A DNA stretch of 41,344 nucleotides from an uncultured Hyphomicrobiales bacterium (GTDB lineage: Bacteria; Pseudomonadota; Alphaproteobacteria; Rhizobiales; Xanthobacteraceae). The stretch is taken from positions 1 through 41,344 of the forward strand of contig CAIYTE010000140.1 in NCBI GenBank assembly GCA_903929045.1, read 5' to 3'. Both the position numbers and the translations under genes were made by a program. The notes below the pieces were generated by a model that saw only the letters and a list, made by a program, of their open reading frames with translations, did no database searches and was not told the origin of the DNA. Numbering within the stretch: the stretch's first letter is position 1; every line of letters starts with the position of its first letter. Positions 24,230-32,501 of the stretch are shown one piece after another.

Positions 24230-25203
24230 TGGGGGACAAAACCGATCATGTCGAGAAACTTCTTTTGGCGCACCATATCTTCCGCGACATAGTCGGAGAA
24301 GGCCTTCGGCGCGAGATAAGAGGGCTCCATGCCGAGGCGGTCGAGGTACGTGGCGGCTTCGGGCGTGTCGAGAACTTTCTTTGCTTCGGCGGCGATGCGT
24401 TCGATGCGATCACGCGGCGTCTTGGCAGGCGCCCACAATCCGAACCAGCCGACGAGATCCATTTCCTTGTAACCCAATTCCTGGAACGTCGGCACGTTCG
24501 GCAGCGATGAGGTGCGCTTCGGACCGGTGAGAGCAAGCGCCTTCATTTTACCGGCCTGGATCAGGGATTGCGCGGCGACCACGGCGAGCATGCCGGTATC
24601 GATATTGCCGCCGGCGACATCGGCGCCGAAATTGCTACCGGTATAGGGAACGCCGGTGATCTGAATGCCGGCCATTTTCTTGAACAGCTCGCCCGCGATA
24701 TGCGCGACGTTACCGACGCCCGCGTGACCGTAGGCGTATTTGCCGGGATTGGCTTTCGCCAGCTTGACGAATTCCTCGAGCGTGTTCGCGGGGAAGTCTG
24801 GCCGTGTGATGAAAACGAGCCCAGCTGTACGGCCAACCATCGCCACGGGGACGAAGTCGTTGATGCTGTCGTAGGGCAGTTTGGCTTTGATGAACGGATT
24901 CGACGTATGCGAGAACGAGCCGAACAGAAACGTGTAGCCGTCTGCCGGCTGGCTCGCGACATAAGCGGTGCCGACAATGCTGTTGGCGCCGGGCTTCATT
25001 TCGACGACGACCGGCTGGCCGAGGCTCGGCTGCATCTTGTCGCCGAGGAAGCGGGCAAAACCGTCCGGCGATGAGCCGGCCGAGAACGGCACGATGAAGT
25101 GCACGGGCTTGTTGGGATAATCCTGCGCCGCTGCGGCCATTGTCGCGATCGACAACGCACAGAGGCTCGCCGCAATGCGTGCGGCGATACCACGGGTGGC
25201 CAT
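24226..25203 (-). CDS. TctC/Bug-family solute-binding protein
   Basis: Periplasmic receptor of 325 residues, first gene of the five-gene minus-strand operon. The signal peptide is residues 1-26 (MATRGIAARIAASLCALSI then AAAAQ-type cleavage). The mature start YPNKPVHFIVPFSAGSSPDGFARF is the Bug N-terminal lobe with the PFSAG turn in place of the common PFPPGG. Further blocks are KPGANSIVGTAYVA, YGHAGVGNVAHIAGELF, VPYTGSNFGADVAGG and LPNVPTFQELG. AGGAGGGAACG precedes the ATG. Coupling with an enolase-superfamily enzyme suggests a hydroxylated or sugar acid ligand (inference). Confidence 0.92.
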   Translation of the reverse strand: MATRGIAARIAASLCALSIATMAAAAQDYPNKPVHFIVPFSAGSSPDGFARFLGDKMQPSLGQPVVVEMKPGANSIVGTAYVASQPADGYTFLFGSFSHTSNPFIKAKLPYDSINDFVPVAMVGRTAGLVFITRPDFPANTLEEFVKLAKANPGKYAYGHAGVGNVAHIAGELFKKMAGIQITGVPYTGSNFGADVAGGNIDTGMLAVVAAQSLIQAGKMKALALTGPKRTSSLPNVPTFQELGYKEMDLVGWFGLWAPAKTPRDRIERIAAEAKKVLDTPEAATYLDRLGMEPSYLAPKAFSDYVAEDMVRQKKFLDMIGFVPQ

Positions 25204-25349
25204 TCGTTCCCTCCTGATGTGCCCCGATGTTTTCCCGGGACTTCAACTTGGAAACGGAGTGTCGGCGCACATTGGCTTTTGAACAAACAAAAACAATGGA
25301 AATGATTTTTTGAAAATCCGAACGCGCACTTAGCGCGGTAGTGCGCGCA

Positions 25350-25385
25350 AAAAAATGCGGGCATCCCGGAGACCGGAATGCCCGC
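25350..25385 (-). terminator. Intrinsic terminator after the FAH-family gene
   Basis: On the minus strand GCGGGCAT pairs with ATGCCCGC around an inner CCGG/CCGG stem (one mismatch, 3-base loop), followed by a run of seven T. It lies 36 bases past the stop of the FAH gene and separates it from the Bug-enolase operon, whose first gene starts 147 bases further on. Confidence 0.85.
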
Positions 25386-25392
25386 AAGGATA

Positions 25393-25420
25393 GGTCAATT
25401 CCTCGGGAGGAAGGTTGACC
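25393..25420 (-). repeat. Inverted repeat directly after the FAH stop codon
   Basis: GGTCAA...TTGACC arms flank a TCCT-CGGG-AGGA inner stem. It is next to the FAH stop codon and upstream of the T-tailed terminator, and may protect the 3' end or assist termination. It has no T-run of its own. Confidence 0.45.
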
Positions 25421-26329
25421 TTAACGTGTCGCGGCGACGACGGGGTTCGACAGGACGCCGATCTTTTCGACTTCGATGCGCACGGTGTCGCCGGGAACGG
25501 CGAGCATCGGCGGATCGTGATACATGCCCGGGCCCGGAGGCGATCCGGTCGCCAGCACGTCGCCCGGATCGAGCGGAAAGACGCGCGACAGCGACGCGAT
25601 GAACTGTTTGATGTTGAACAGCATCTCCGAGGTGTGCGCTTCGCAGACCACCTTGTCGTTGAGATACGACTTCACCGTCAAATTCTGCGGATCGGGGATC
25701 TCATCTTTGGTGATCATCCACGGCCCCATCGGGCAGAAGGTTTCATAGCCTTTCGAGATGGTCAGGAGGCCTTGCGCCTGCAGGCAACGCGCCGAGATGT
25801 CGTTGATGATGGTGTAGCCAGCGACGTAGTCCATCGCATCGGCTTCCTCGACGTAATGGGCGCGCTTGCCGATGACGACCGTGAGCTCGCCTTCAATGTC
25901 GAGCTGCTTGACGATCTTCGGGTAGATGACGGGCTTGCCCGGGCCGGTGACGCTGTCGTGATACTTCGAAAAGATGTGCGGCATCGGCGGCGTGATGATC
26001 TTTTCACCACGGGTCGCGCCTTCCTTGCGCAACTCGTCGAGGTGACGGAGATAGTTGCGGCCGCCCATCAGAATTTTGCCGGGACGCGGCACGGGGGCCA
26101 TGACGTCGGCCTTGGCGAAGGCGAAGGTCGGAGCCTTCAACTCGCCCTTTTCGAATTTTCCGACGGCGTCCTTCACCCTCTGCATGGCGCTGTCGCCGAG
26201 CATCAAGAAAGCCGTCATGTCCTCGGGAATGCCGCTCGAGCCGAGCAGGGCGTTCACGGCGACGATATTGTCGCCGACCACTGCGCCGATTTTCACTAAG
26301 CCGTCGGATCGAAATGAAACAAGTTTCAT
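25421..26329 (-). CDS. Fumarylacetoacetate hydrolase (FAH) family protein
   Basis: FAH-superfamily enzyme, 302 residues from the ATG that gives MKLVSFRSDG, preceded by GGGAGACACG. A start 39 bases further upstream would add a basic leader and is not preferred. Metal-site motif DIEGELTVVIGKR has both Glu, and the family NDISAR block is complete. GRNYLRHLDEL corresponds to the GxNY..H motif. DVLATGSPPG is near the C-terminus. It is longer than the FAH protein at 12852 and less similar to it than to many others of its kind; it resembles 2-keto-4-pentenoate hydratase/ureidoglycolate lyase-type proteins. It is divergent from an amidohydrolase and ends in a strong terminator, so it is probably monocistronic. 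Confidence 0.87.
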   Translation of the reverse strand: MKLVSFRSDGLVKIGAVVGDNIVAVNALLGSSGIPEDMTAFLMLGDSAMQRVKDAVGKFEKGELKAPTFAFAKADVMAPVPRPGKILMGGRNYLRHLDELRKEGATRGEKIITPPMPHIFSKYHDSVTGPGKPVIYPKIVKQLDIEGELTVVIGKRAHYVEEADAMDYVAGYTIINDISARCLQAQGLLTISKGYETFCPMGPWMITKDEIPDPQNLTVKSYLNDKVVCEAHTSEMLFNIKQFIASLSRVFPLDPGDVLATGSPPGPGMYHDPPMLAVPGDTVRIEVEKIGVLSNPVVAATR

Positions 26330-26638
26330 CGTGTCTCCCTTTGCTTTTCTTGGTCTGCTGTGAGGCAAACAGGCGCAGAACAGCGCGCCAGCGCCTCAAG
26401 CGCGGCGGTATCTACGCCTTCACGGCGTATAGTGGCGCATCGGACGCGTACAGCCAAATAGAAACTCTGGAACATCTTTTCAGGTTTGCTGAACTGGTCC
26501 TAAAGAAAAAGTTGACGCGGCAACCGGCGCCCGGCCGATGAACTAGGGCTCATCGGCCGCGTGCGGGCGTCAAAATCTGAGGCTATAAGGCGACAGGAGC
26601 GTCCGAACGGCGCCGGCAATAAATCTGAGGAGACGCTC
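26330..26638. promoter_or_regulatory. Divergent control region between FAH and amidohydrolase genes
   Basis: No coding potential is evident in this 309-base stretch. TACGCC-TTCAC-GGCGTA (26413-26429) is a perfect 6-bp-arm dyad and the best operator candidate. GAGGAGA (26627-26633) is the ribosome site of the amidohydrolase. No regulator gene is adjacent. Confidence 0.45.
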
Positions 26639-27628
26639 TTGATCATTGACGCATACACCCATCTGGCGCCGCGTTCGTTTCTTTCTGCGATGCATAATAT
26701 GTCGCCGGACCTGCGCAACATCATCGACCGGCTGCTGGGCGTGAAGGAGCTTTACGACCTCGACCTGCGCTTTCGCGCGATGGATGTCGTCGATGACTAC
26801 CGGCAGATCATTTCACTGCCGAACCCGTCGCTGGAAGAATGCACGAGTGCCGAACTGGGCGCGGAACTCGCCCGTATCGCCAATGTCGAGATGGCGGAGC
26901 TGTGCAAGAAACACCCGGAGCGCTTTGCCGGCTTCGTCGCCGCCGTGTCACTGAATGACATCGACGCGGCCCTGATCGAGATCGATCGCGCCATCCGCGA
27001 ACTCGGTGCTGTCGGCGTGCAGACCTACACCAACATCAACGGCCATCCGCTCGACGATCCAAAGTTCGCGCCGTTCTTTGCCCGCATGGCGCATCACGAC
27101 AGGCCGGTCTGGCTGCATCCGACGCGGACTGCGGCGATGAGCGACTACAAGGCCGAAGCCAAGTCGCGCTTCGAGATGTGGTGGTGTTTCGGCTGGCCTT
27201 ACGACACCTCCGTGGCGATGGCGCGGCTCGTCTTCGCGGGCCTGTTCGACCGGCATCCGAATTTGCAAATCATTACGCATCATCTTGGCGGCATGATTCC
27301 GTATTTCGATGGCCGCGTCGGTCCTGGCCTCGATGTCCTCGGCAGCCGGACGAAGGATGAGGACTATTCCAACATTCTGCCGTCGCTGAAGCGGCCGCAT
27401 ATCGACTATTTCCGCATGTTCTATGCCGACACCGCGATGTTCGGGTCCGGCAAGGCGCTGCAGCTCGGCCTCGATTTCTTCGGCGGCGAGCACGTCATCT
27501 TTTCGACCGATGCGCCGCTCGGCCCGATCAAGAAAACGATCGACGCCTTGTACGAGCAGGGCGTCGATAAAAATACGATGGCCGCGATCATGAGCGGGAA
27601 CGTGCGGCGGATGCTGCGTTTGCCGTAA
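26639..27628 (+). CDS. Amidohydrolase (ACMSD-like), YxH metal motif
   Basis: Amidohydrolase-2 family protein, 329 residues, starting at a TTG five bases after GAGGAGA. An ATG at 26561 would add 26 Arg- and Ser-rich residues before the barrel. The first-strand motif is IIDAYTHLAP, so the usual first His of HxH is Tyr. Further sites are VWLHPTRT (His), ITHHLGGMIPYF (His) and FSTDAPLGP (Asp). Relatives include ACMSD and resorcylate or 5-carboxyvanillate decarboxylases, in which Glu replaces the first His. A non-hydrolytic decarboxylase or a metal site of altered geometry is therefore possible. It is divergent from the FAH gene and may share its control region. Confidence 0.84.
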   Translation: MIIDAYTHLAPRSFLSAMHNMSPDLRNIIDRLLGVKELYDLDLRFRAMDVVDDYRQIISLPNPSLEECTSAELGAELARIANVEMAELCKKHPERFAGFVAAVSLNDIDAALIEIDRAIRELGAVGVQTYTNINGHPLDDPKFAPFFARMAHHDRPVWLHPTRTAAMSDYKAEAKSRFEMWWCFGWPYDTSVAMARLVFAGLFDRHPNLQIITHHLGGMIPYFDGRVGPGLDVLGSRTKDEDYSNILPSLKRPHIDYFRMFYADTAMFGSGKALQLGLDFFGGEHVIFSTDAPLGPIKKTIDALYEQGVDKNTMAAIMSGNVRRMLRLP

Positions 27629-27861
27629 GGCAGGCGCGCAACGGCGGCGCAATCATGTGCTTATCGTCCGTCCGGTCTCTGGAATGGAATGGCCCGCCAC
27701 GCCTCTTTTGCCATTGCGCAGAGAGAGGCCTTTTTCCCTGAAGCAGAGGCGTTTCTGTGAAGGGTCTCGTGGTTCGATAGGCATATTCTATCGATCAATA
27801 GAGAAATAAACATTGTTGCGTCTCTGGAACGGTTTCAAGGTGGAATCGGGAGAAGACGCTT
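27629..27861. promoter_or_regulatory. Formate dehydrogenase upstream region with OxyR/LysR-like operator
   Basis: CGATAG-GCATATT-CTATCG (27775-27793) is a perfect dyad. Reading ATAG-N7-CTAT-N6-ATAG (27777-27801) it resembles the tandem half-site layout of OxyR-type LysR regulators, 61 bases or more before the ATG. A weaker CGATA-N7-TATCG dyad occurs just before the LysR gene at 33421-34386. This supports that LysR as regulator of formate dehydrogenase (inference). Confidence 0.5.
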
Positions 27862-29577
27862 ATGAACATGCAGAGCCCGCCGCCTGTGCCGCCGAGCGCG
27901 CCGCAGCGCCGGAAGCCAAAGCGCACGCCAAAAGGCCGCCAGGTCGATCCGGCCGCGCTGGAGGAAGTGCGTTTTCTGCTGACGGACCGGTTGCGACGGC
28001 GTGATCAGCTCATCGAGCACCTTCATCTGATTCAGGACCATTACGGTCACATCTCCGCGCCCCATCTCGCCGCGCTGGCATTTGAAATGAGCATGGCGCT
28101 GACCGAGGTGTACGAGGTCGCGACTTTCTATTCGCACTTCGATGTCGTGAAGGAAGGCGAGGCTCCGCCGCCGGCGACCACCGTACGCGTGTGCGATTCA
28201 CTGTCTTGCTGCATGGCGGGCGCGGAGAAATTGATCGCGGACCTGCCGGGCAAGCTTGGTGCGGACGTACGCGTCGTGCGCGCGCCGTGCATGGGCGCGT
28301 GTCAGCATGCGCCCGTTGTCGCCGTCGGCCATGTGCAGACTTTCAATGCCACCGTCGAGAAGGTTGCCACTGCCGTCGCGGCAAAGCCGCACGCCCATGC
28401 GTGGCATCCGACCACCGGCTTCGACGCCTATCGCAAAGACGGCGGCTACAAACTGCTGAAAGCCTGTCTTGATGGCCAGCGCTCGGCCGACGACCTGATC
28501 AAGATCGTCAGCGATGCCGGCTTGCGTGGTCTTGGTGGCGCCGGCTTTCCGACGGGCCGCAAATGGTCGCTGGTGCGGGCCGAGCCCGCGCCGCGCATGT
28601 TCGCGGTCAACGCCGACGAAGGCGAACCGGGCACGTTCAAGGATCGTCACTATCTCGAGCGCGATCCGCACCGTTTCATCGAAGGTGTGTTGATCGCCGC
28701 GTTCGTCGTCGAGGCGCACGAGACCTACATCTACATTCGCGATGAATATCCCGAGCTCCGGCTGATGTTGCTGGAAGAGATCGAAAAGGTCGAAGACGCC
28801 GGTCTTTCACCTCACACCCGTATTCATTTGCGGCGCGGGGCGGGCGCTTACATCTGCGGCGAAGAGTCGGCGATGAGCGAGTCGATCGAGGGCAAGCGCG
28901 GCTTGCCGCGCCATCGGCCGCCGTTCGTCGCGCAGGTCGGACTGTTCGGCCGCCCGACGCTTGAGCAGAATGTCGAAACGATGTTCTGGATTCGCGACAT
29001 CATCGAGAAGGGCGCGGACTGGGTCACCTCGCAAGGCCTCCACGAGCGCAAAGGCTTCCGCAGTTTTTCGGTGTCTGGCCGCGTGAAGGAGCCTGGCGTC
29101 AAGCTCGCGCCGGCCGGCATCACGATGCGCGAACTGGTCGATGAATATTGCGGCGGCATGGCCGATGGCCACACCTTCAAGGCTTACCTCCCGGGCGGCC
29201 CGTCCGGCGGCATCCTGCCGGAAAGTCTCGCCGACCTGCCGCTCGATTTCGGTACGCTGGACAAATACGGTTGCTTTGTCGGCTCGCACGCCGTCGTCAT
29301 CCTGTCCGAGAAGGACGACATCAAGGCCGTCGCTTTGAACCTCATGAAGTTCTTCGAGGACGAAAGCTGCGGCCAGTGCACGCCGTGCCGTGTCGGGACC
29401 GAGAAGGCGGCCAAGCTGATGGCGCAGGGCCCGTGGAACGTGGCCTTGTTGCAGGAGTTGTCCGCGACGATGCGCGACGCCTCGATCTGCGGCCTCGGTC
29501 AGGCCGCGCCAAATCCGCTTCTGTGCGTGATCAAGTACTTCCCCGAAGAACTGACCAAACCGCTGGGCACCTGGTGA
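27862..29577 (+). CDS. fdh1B: NAD-dependent formate dehydrogenase beta subunit (FDH1-type NuoE/NuoF fusion)
   Basis: Diaphorase subunit passing electrons from the formate-oxidising subunit to NAD. In 571 residues it fuses a NuoE-like part (about 1-180) to a NuoF-like part. The NuoE part has [2Fe-2S] Cys111, Cys116, Cys143 and Cys147. The NuoF part has the FMN site GLGGAGFPTG (223-232), the NADH site NADEGEPGTFKDR (250-262) and GAGAYICGEE (327-335). A [4Fe-4S] cluster is formed by Cys503, Cys506, Cys509 and Cys543. Size and fusion match Methylobacterium Fdh1B rather than the separate FdsG/FdsB of Rhodobacter or Cupriavidus. The N-terminal 25 residues are Pro- and basic-rich. The alpha-subunit gene follows after three bases, so the pair is an operon. 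Confidence 0.93.
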   Translation: MNMQSPPPVPPSAPQRRKPKRTPKGRQVDPAALEEVRFLLTDRLRRRDQLIEHLHLIQDHYGHISAPHLAALAFEMSMALTEVYEVATFYSHFDVVKEGEAPPPATTVRVCDSLSCCMAGAEKLIADLPGKLGADVRVVRAPCMGACQHAPVVAVGHVQTFNATVEKVATAVAAKPHAHAWHPTTGFDAYRKDGGYKLLKACLDGQRSADDLIKIVSDAGLRGLGGAGFPTGRKWSLVRAEPAPRMFAVNADEGEPGTFKDRHYLERDPHRFIEGVLIAAFVVEAHETYIYIRDEYPELRLMLLEEIEKVEDAGLSPHTRIHLRRGAGAYICGEESAMSESIEGKRGLPRHRPPFVAQVGLFGRPTLEQNVETMFWIRDIIEKGADWVTSQGLHERKGFRSFSVSGRVKEPGVKLAPAGITMRELVDEYCGGMADGHTFKAYLPGGPSGGILPESLADLPLDFGTLDKYGCFVGSHAVVILSEKDDIKAVALNLMKFFEDESCGQCTPCRVGTEKAAKLMAQGPWNVALLQELSATMRDASICGLGQAAPNPLLCVIKYFPEELTKPLGTW

Positions 29578-29580
29578 TCC

Positions 29581-32493
29581 ATGGCTGATATGAAAAAACC
29601 GGCAGGCTACGGCGACGACAAGAAGGGCGACGCGGGCGGCACGTCCTATGCGGGCGGCAAGCCTGCGGCCGCGCACACCGCACCGGCCGACAAGTCGGCG
29701 GGCAAAGGCGAGGGAACGACCAGCGAGACCTTCTTTATCGACGGGCATGAAATCGATCTCCGCAAAGGCGAGACGATCTTCAATGCCGCGCGGCGTCTCG
29801 AAATCGAACTGCCGCACCTCTGCTATTCGCCGGAACCCGGCTATCGCCCGGACGGCAACTGCCGCGTCTGCATGGTCGAGATCGAAGGCGAGCGCGTTCT
29901 TGCTGCCAGTTGCCTTCGCACGCCATCGCCCGGCATGAAGGTGAAGACGCAGACCGACCGCGCCAAGACGGCTCGGAAGATGGTCGCGGAATTGCTGCTG
30001 ACCGATCAGCCGGCAAAAGAAGTCGCGCACGATCCGAATTCCGAATTGTGGAAGGTCGTCGCCCGGCAGGAATTGACGGCAAGCCGTTTTCCCAAGCGTA
30101 ACAGCGAGAAGATGCCGGAGCCCGACCGCAGCCATGTGGCGATGGCGGTCAATCTCGATGCTTGCATTCAGTGCAATCTCTGCGTCCGCGCCTGCCGCGA
30201 GGTGCAGGTCAACGATGTGATCGGCATGGCCGGGCGCGGTCACGTCGAAAAGATCGTGTTCGATTTCGACGATCCGATGGGCAACTCGACCTGCGTCGCG
30301 TGCGGTGAATGCGTGCAGGCGTGTCCGACCGGCGCGCTGATGCCGTCGACGATGGTCGATGAGAAGAACGTCTATCTCGGAAAGCCCGACCGTGAAGTCG
30401 ATAGCGTTTGTCCCTATTGCGGCGTCGGATGTCAGCTCACGTACCAGGTCAAGGACGACAAGATCGTCGCTGTCGAAGGCCGTAACGGTCCCGCCAACCA
30501 GAATCGGCTTTGCGTCAAAGGCCGCTTCGGCTTTGACTACGTGCATAACAAGCAGCGCCTGCTGAAGCCGATGATCCGCAAGGAAGGCGTGCCGAAGGTT
30601 GCGCATGAATACATCGATCCGTCGAACCCCTGGACGCATTTCCGCGAAGCGACCTGGGAAGAGGCGCTCGACGTGGCGGCGAACGGTCTGAAGAAGATTC
30701 GGGATCGCGACGGTTCGGACGCGCTGGCCGGGTTCGGCTCGGCCAAGGGATCGAACGAAGAGGCCTATCTGTTCCAGAAGCTGGTGCGGCAGGGTTTCGG
30801 CACCAACAACGTCGACCACTGCACGCGGCTGTGCCATGCGTCGTCGGTGTCGGCCTTGCTCGAAGGCGTCGGTTCGGCGGCCGTGACCGCGACCTTCAAC
30901 GAGTGCAAGAACTCGGAAGTCATCATCGTCATCGGCGCCAATCCGACGGAAAACCATCCGGTCGCGGCCACCTTCTTCAAGCAGGCTACCAAGCGCGGCG
31001 CCAAGCTTGTCATCATGGATCCGCGCGGCACGGCGATGAAGCGCCACGCCTGGAAGATGATGCAGTTCAAGAACGGCACCGACGTGGCAATGCTCAACGC
31101 CATGCTCAACGTGATCGTGGAAGAAAAGCTCTACGACCAGCAGTACATACAGACCTATGTCGAAGGCTTCGACGCGTGGAAGGAGAACATCAAGGCATTC
31201 ACGCCCGAGGAAATGGCGCCGATCTGCGGCATTGAGGCCGAGACGCTGCGTGAAGTCGCGCGCGCCTACGCCCGCGCCGAAAGCTCGATTATCTTCTGGG
31301 GCATGGGCGTGTCGCAGCATACGCACGGCACCGACAATGCGCGCTGTTTGATCGCACTAGCGCTAATCACCGGACAGATCGGCCGTCCGGGAACGGGCCT
31401 GCATCCGTTGCGCGGGCAGAACAACGTGCAAGGCGCTTCCGACGCCGGCCTCATTCCGATGTTCTTCCCCGACTACAAGTCGGTCGAGAACCCGGAAATT
31501 CGCGGGATGTACGAGAAGAAGTGGGGCGTGACGCTGCCGCCGAAGCGCGGCAAAACCGTCGTCGAGATCATGGACGCGATCCACGTCGACGAGATCAAGG
31601 GTATGTATATCGAGGGCGAAAACCCGGCGATGTCCGATCCCGACCTCAACCACGCGCGTGTCGCCTTGGCGCATCTCGAACATCTGGTCGTTCAGGATCT
31701 CTTCCTCACCGAGACGGCGGTGTACGCCGACGTCGTTCTGCCGGCTTCCGGCTGGCCCGAGAAGGACGGCACGGTCACCAACACGAACCGTCAGGTCCAA
31801 CTCGGCAAGCAGGCGATCCCGCTGCCGGGCGACACCCGCCAGGACCTCTGGATTATCACCGAAATCGCCAACCGTTTGGGCTGCGGCTGGAATTACAAAC
31901 ATGTCGGCGAAGTGTTCGACGAGATGGCCTCAATGATGCCGGCGCTCGCCAACATCACTTGGGACCGTGTCGCGCGTGAATCCTCCGTGACCTATCCGAC
32001 GGATGGCGCCGACAAACCGGGCCGCGACGTCGTGTTTGACGACGGCTTCCCGCGTCCGGGTGGTTTCGCCAAGCTGGTCGCCACCAAGCTTCAGCCGCCC
32101 GATGAGGTGCCGGATCACGATTACCCGTTTATTCTGACGACCGGCCGTCAATTGGAACACTGGCACACCGGCTCCATGACGCGACGGGCCGAAGTGCTCG
32201 ACCATCTTGAGCCGACGGCGATCGCGCAGCTCTCGCGCGGCACGATCGAAAAGCTCGGGATCAGGCCCGGCGACCGCGTGCGCGTGTCGACGCGGCGCGG
32301 CACCGTCGAACTGCATTCCCGGCAGGACGATGCGGTGCCGGACGGTGTCGTGTTTATCCCGTTCGCTTACGTTGAAGCGGCGGCAAACCTGCTGACAAAT
32401 CCGAAACTCGATCCGTTCGGCAAGATCCCCGAATTCAAATTCTGCGCCGCAAAGGTCGAGGCGCTCGAAGTGCCGTCGCAGGCAGCGGAATAA
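29581..32493 (+). CDS. fdh1A: Formate dehydrogenase alpha subunit (Mo/W-bis-MGD, FDH1-type)
   Basis: Catalytic subunit (970 residues) oxidising formate to CO2. A Lys/Gly-rich leader of about 48 residues precedes a [2Fe-2S] domain (Cys81, Cys94, Cys97, Cys111). Two ferredoxin-type [4Fe-4S] clusters follow (Cys195-198-201-205 and Cys238-241-244-248). A proximal cluster is at Cys277, Cys280, Cys284 and Cys311. The metal-ligand Cys is Cys418 in CTRLCHASSV (Sec in E. coli FdhF), followed by SSVSALLEGV. The C-terminal molybdopterin dinucleotide domain includes HWHTGSMTRR and the GDRVRVSTRRGT stretch. The NuoG-like His-Cys3 cluster motif (Hx3Cx2Cx5C) expected between the [2Fe-2S] and ferredoxin domains is not visible. 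Mo or W use cannot be decided from sequence. Confidence 0.94.
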   Translation: MADMKKPAGYGDDKKGDAGGTSYAGGKPAAAHTAPADKSAGKGEGTTSETFFIDGHEIDLRKGETIFNAARRLEIELPHLCYSPEPGYRPDGNCRVCMVEIEGERVLAASCLRTPSPGMKVKTQTDRAKTARKMVAELLLTDQPAKEVAHDPNSELWKVVARQELTASRFPKRNSEKMPEPDRSHVAMAVNLDACIQCNLCVRACREVQVNDVIGMAGRGHVEKIVFDFDDPMGNSTCVACGECVQACPTGALMPSTMVDEKNVYLGKPDREVDSVCPYCGVGCQLTYQVKDDKIVAVEGRNGPANQNRLCVKGRFGFDYVHNKQRLLKPMIRKEGVPKVAHEYIDPSNPWTHFREATWEEALDVAANGLKKIRDRDGSDALAGFGSAKGSNEEAYLFQKLVRQGFGTNNVDHCTRLCHASSVSALLEGVGSAAVTATFNECKNSEVIIVIGANPTENHPVAATFFKQATKRGAKLVIMDPRGTAMKRHAWKMMQFKNGTDVAMLNAMLNVIVEEKLYDQQYIQTYVEGFDAWKENIKAFTPEEMAPICGIEAETLREVARAYARAESSIIFWGMGVSQHTHGTDNARCLIALALITGQIGRPGTGLHPLRGQNNVQGASDAGLIPMFFPDYKSVENPEIRGMYEKKWGVTLPPKRGKTVVEIMDAIHVDEIKGMYIEGENPAMSDPDLNHARVALAHLEHLVVQDLFLTETAVYADVVLPASGWPEKDGTVTNTNRQVQLGKQAIPLPGDTRQDLWIITEIANRLGCGWNYKHVGEVFDEMASMMPALANITWDRVARESSVTYPTDGADKPGRDVVFDDGFPRPGGFAKLVATKLQPPDEVPDHDYPFILTTGRQLEHWHTGSMTRRAEVLDHLEPTAIAQLSRGTIEKLGIRPGDRVRVSTRRGTVELHSRQDDAVPDGVVFIPFAYVEAAANLLTNPKLDPFGKIPEFKFCAAKVEALEVPSQAAE

Positions 32494-32501
32494 AGAGCCG
32501 G

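Noticed and set aside
27629-27861. A sigma-54 -24/-12 promoter before fdh1B
   Set aside because: TGGCCC and TTTTGCC are present but the GG-to-GC spacing is wrong for sigma-54.
28807-31326. Long minus-strand open frame of 839 codons opposite formate dehydrogenase
   Set aside because: It lies antisense to fdh1B/fdh1A, is His/Arg/Asp-rich as expected of a GC-rich shadow frame, and shows no recognisable domain.
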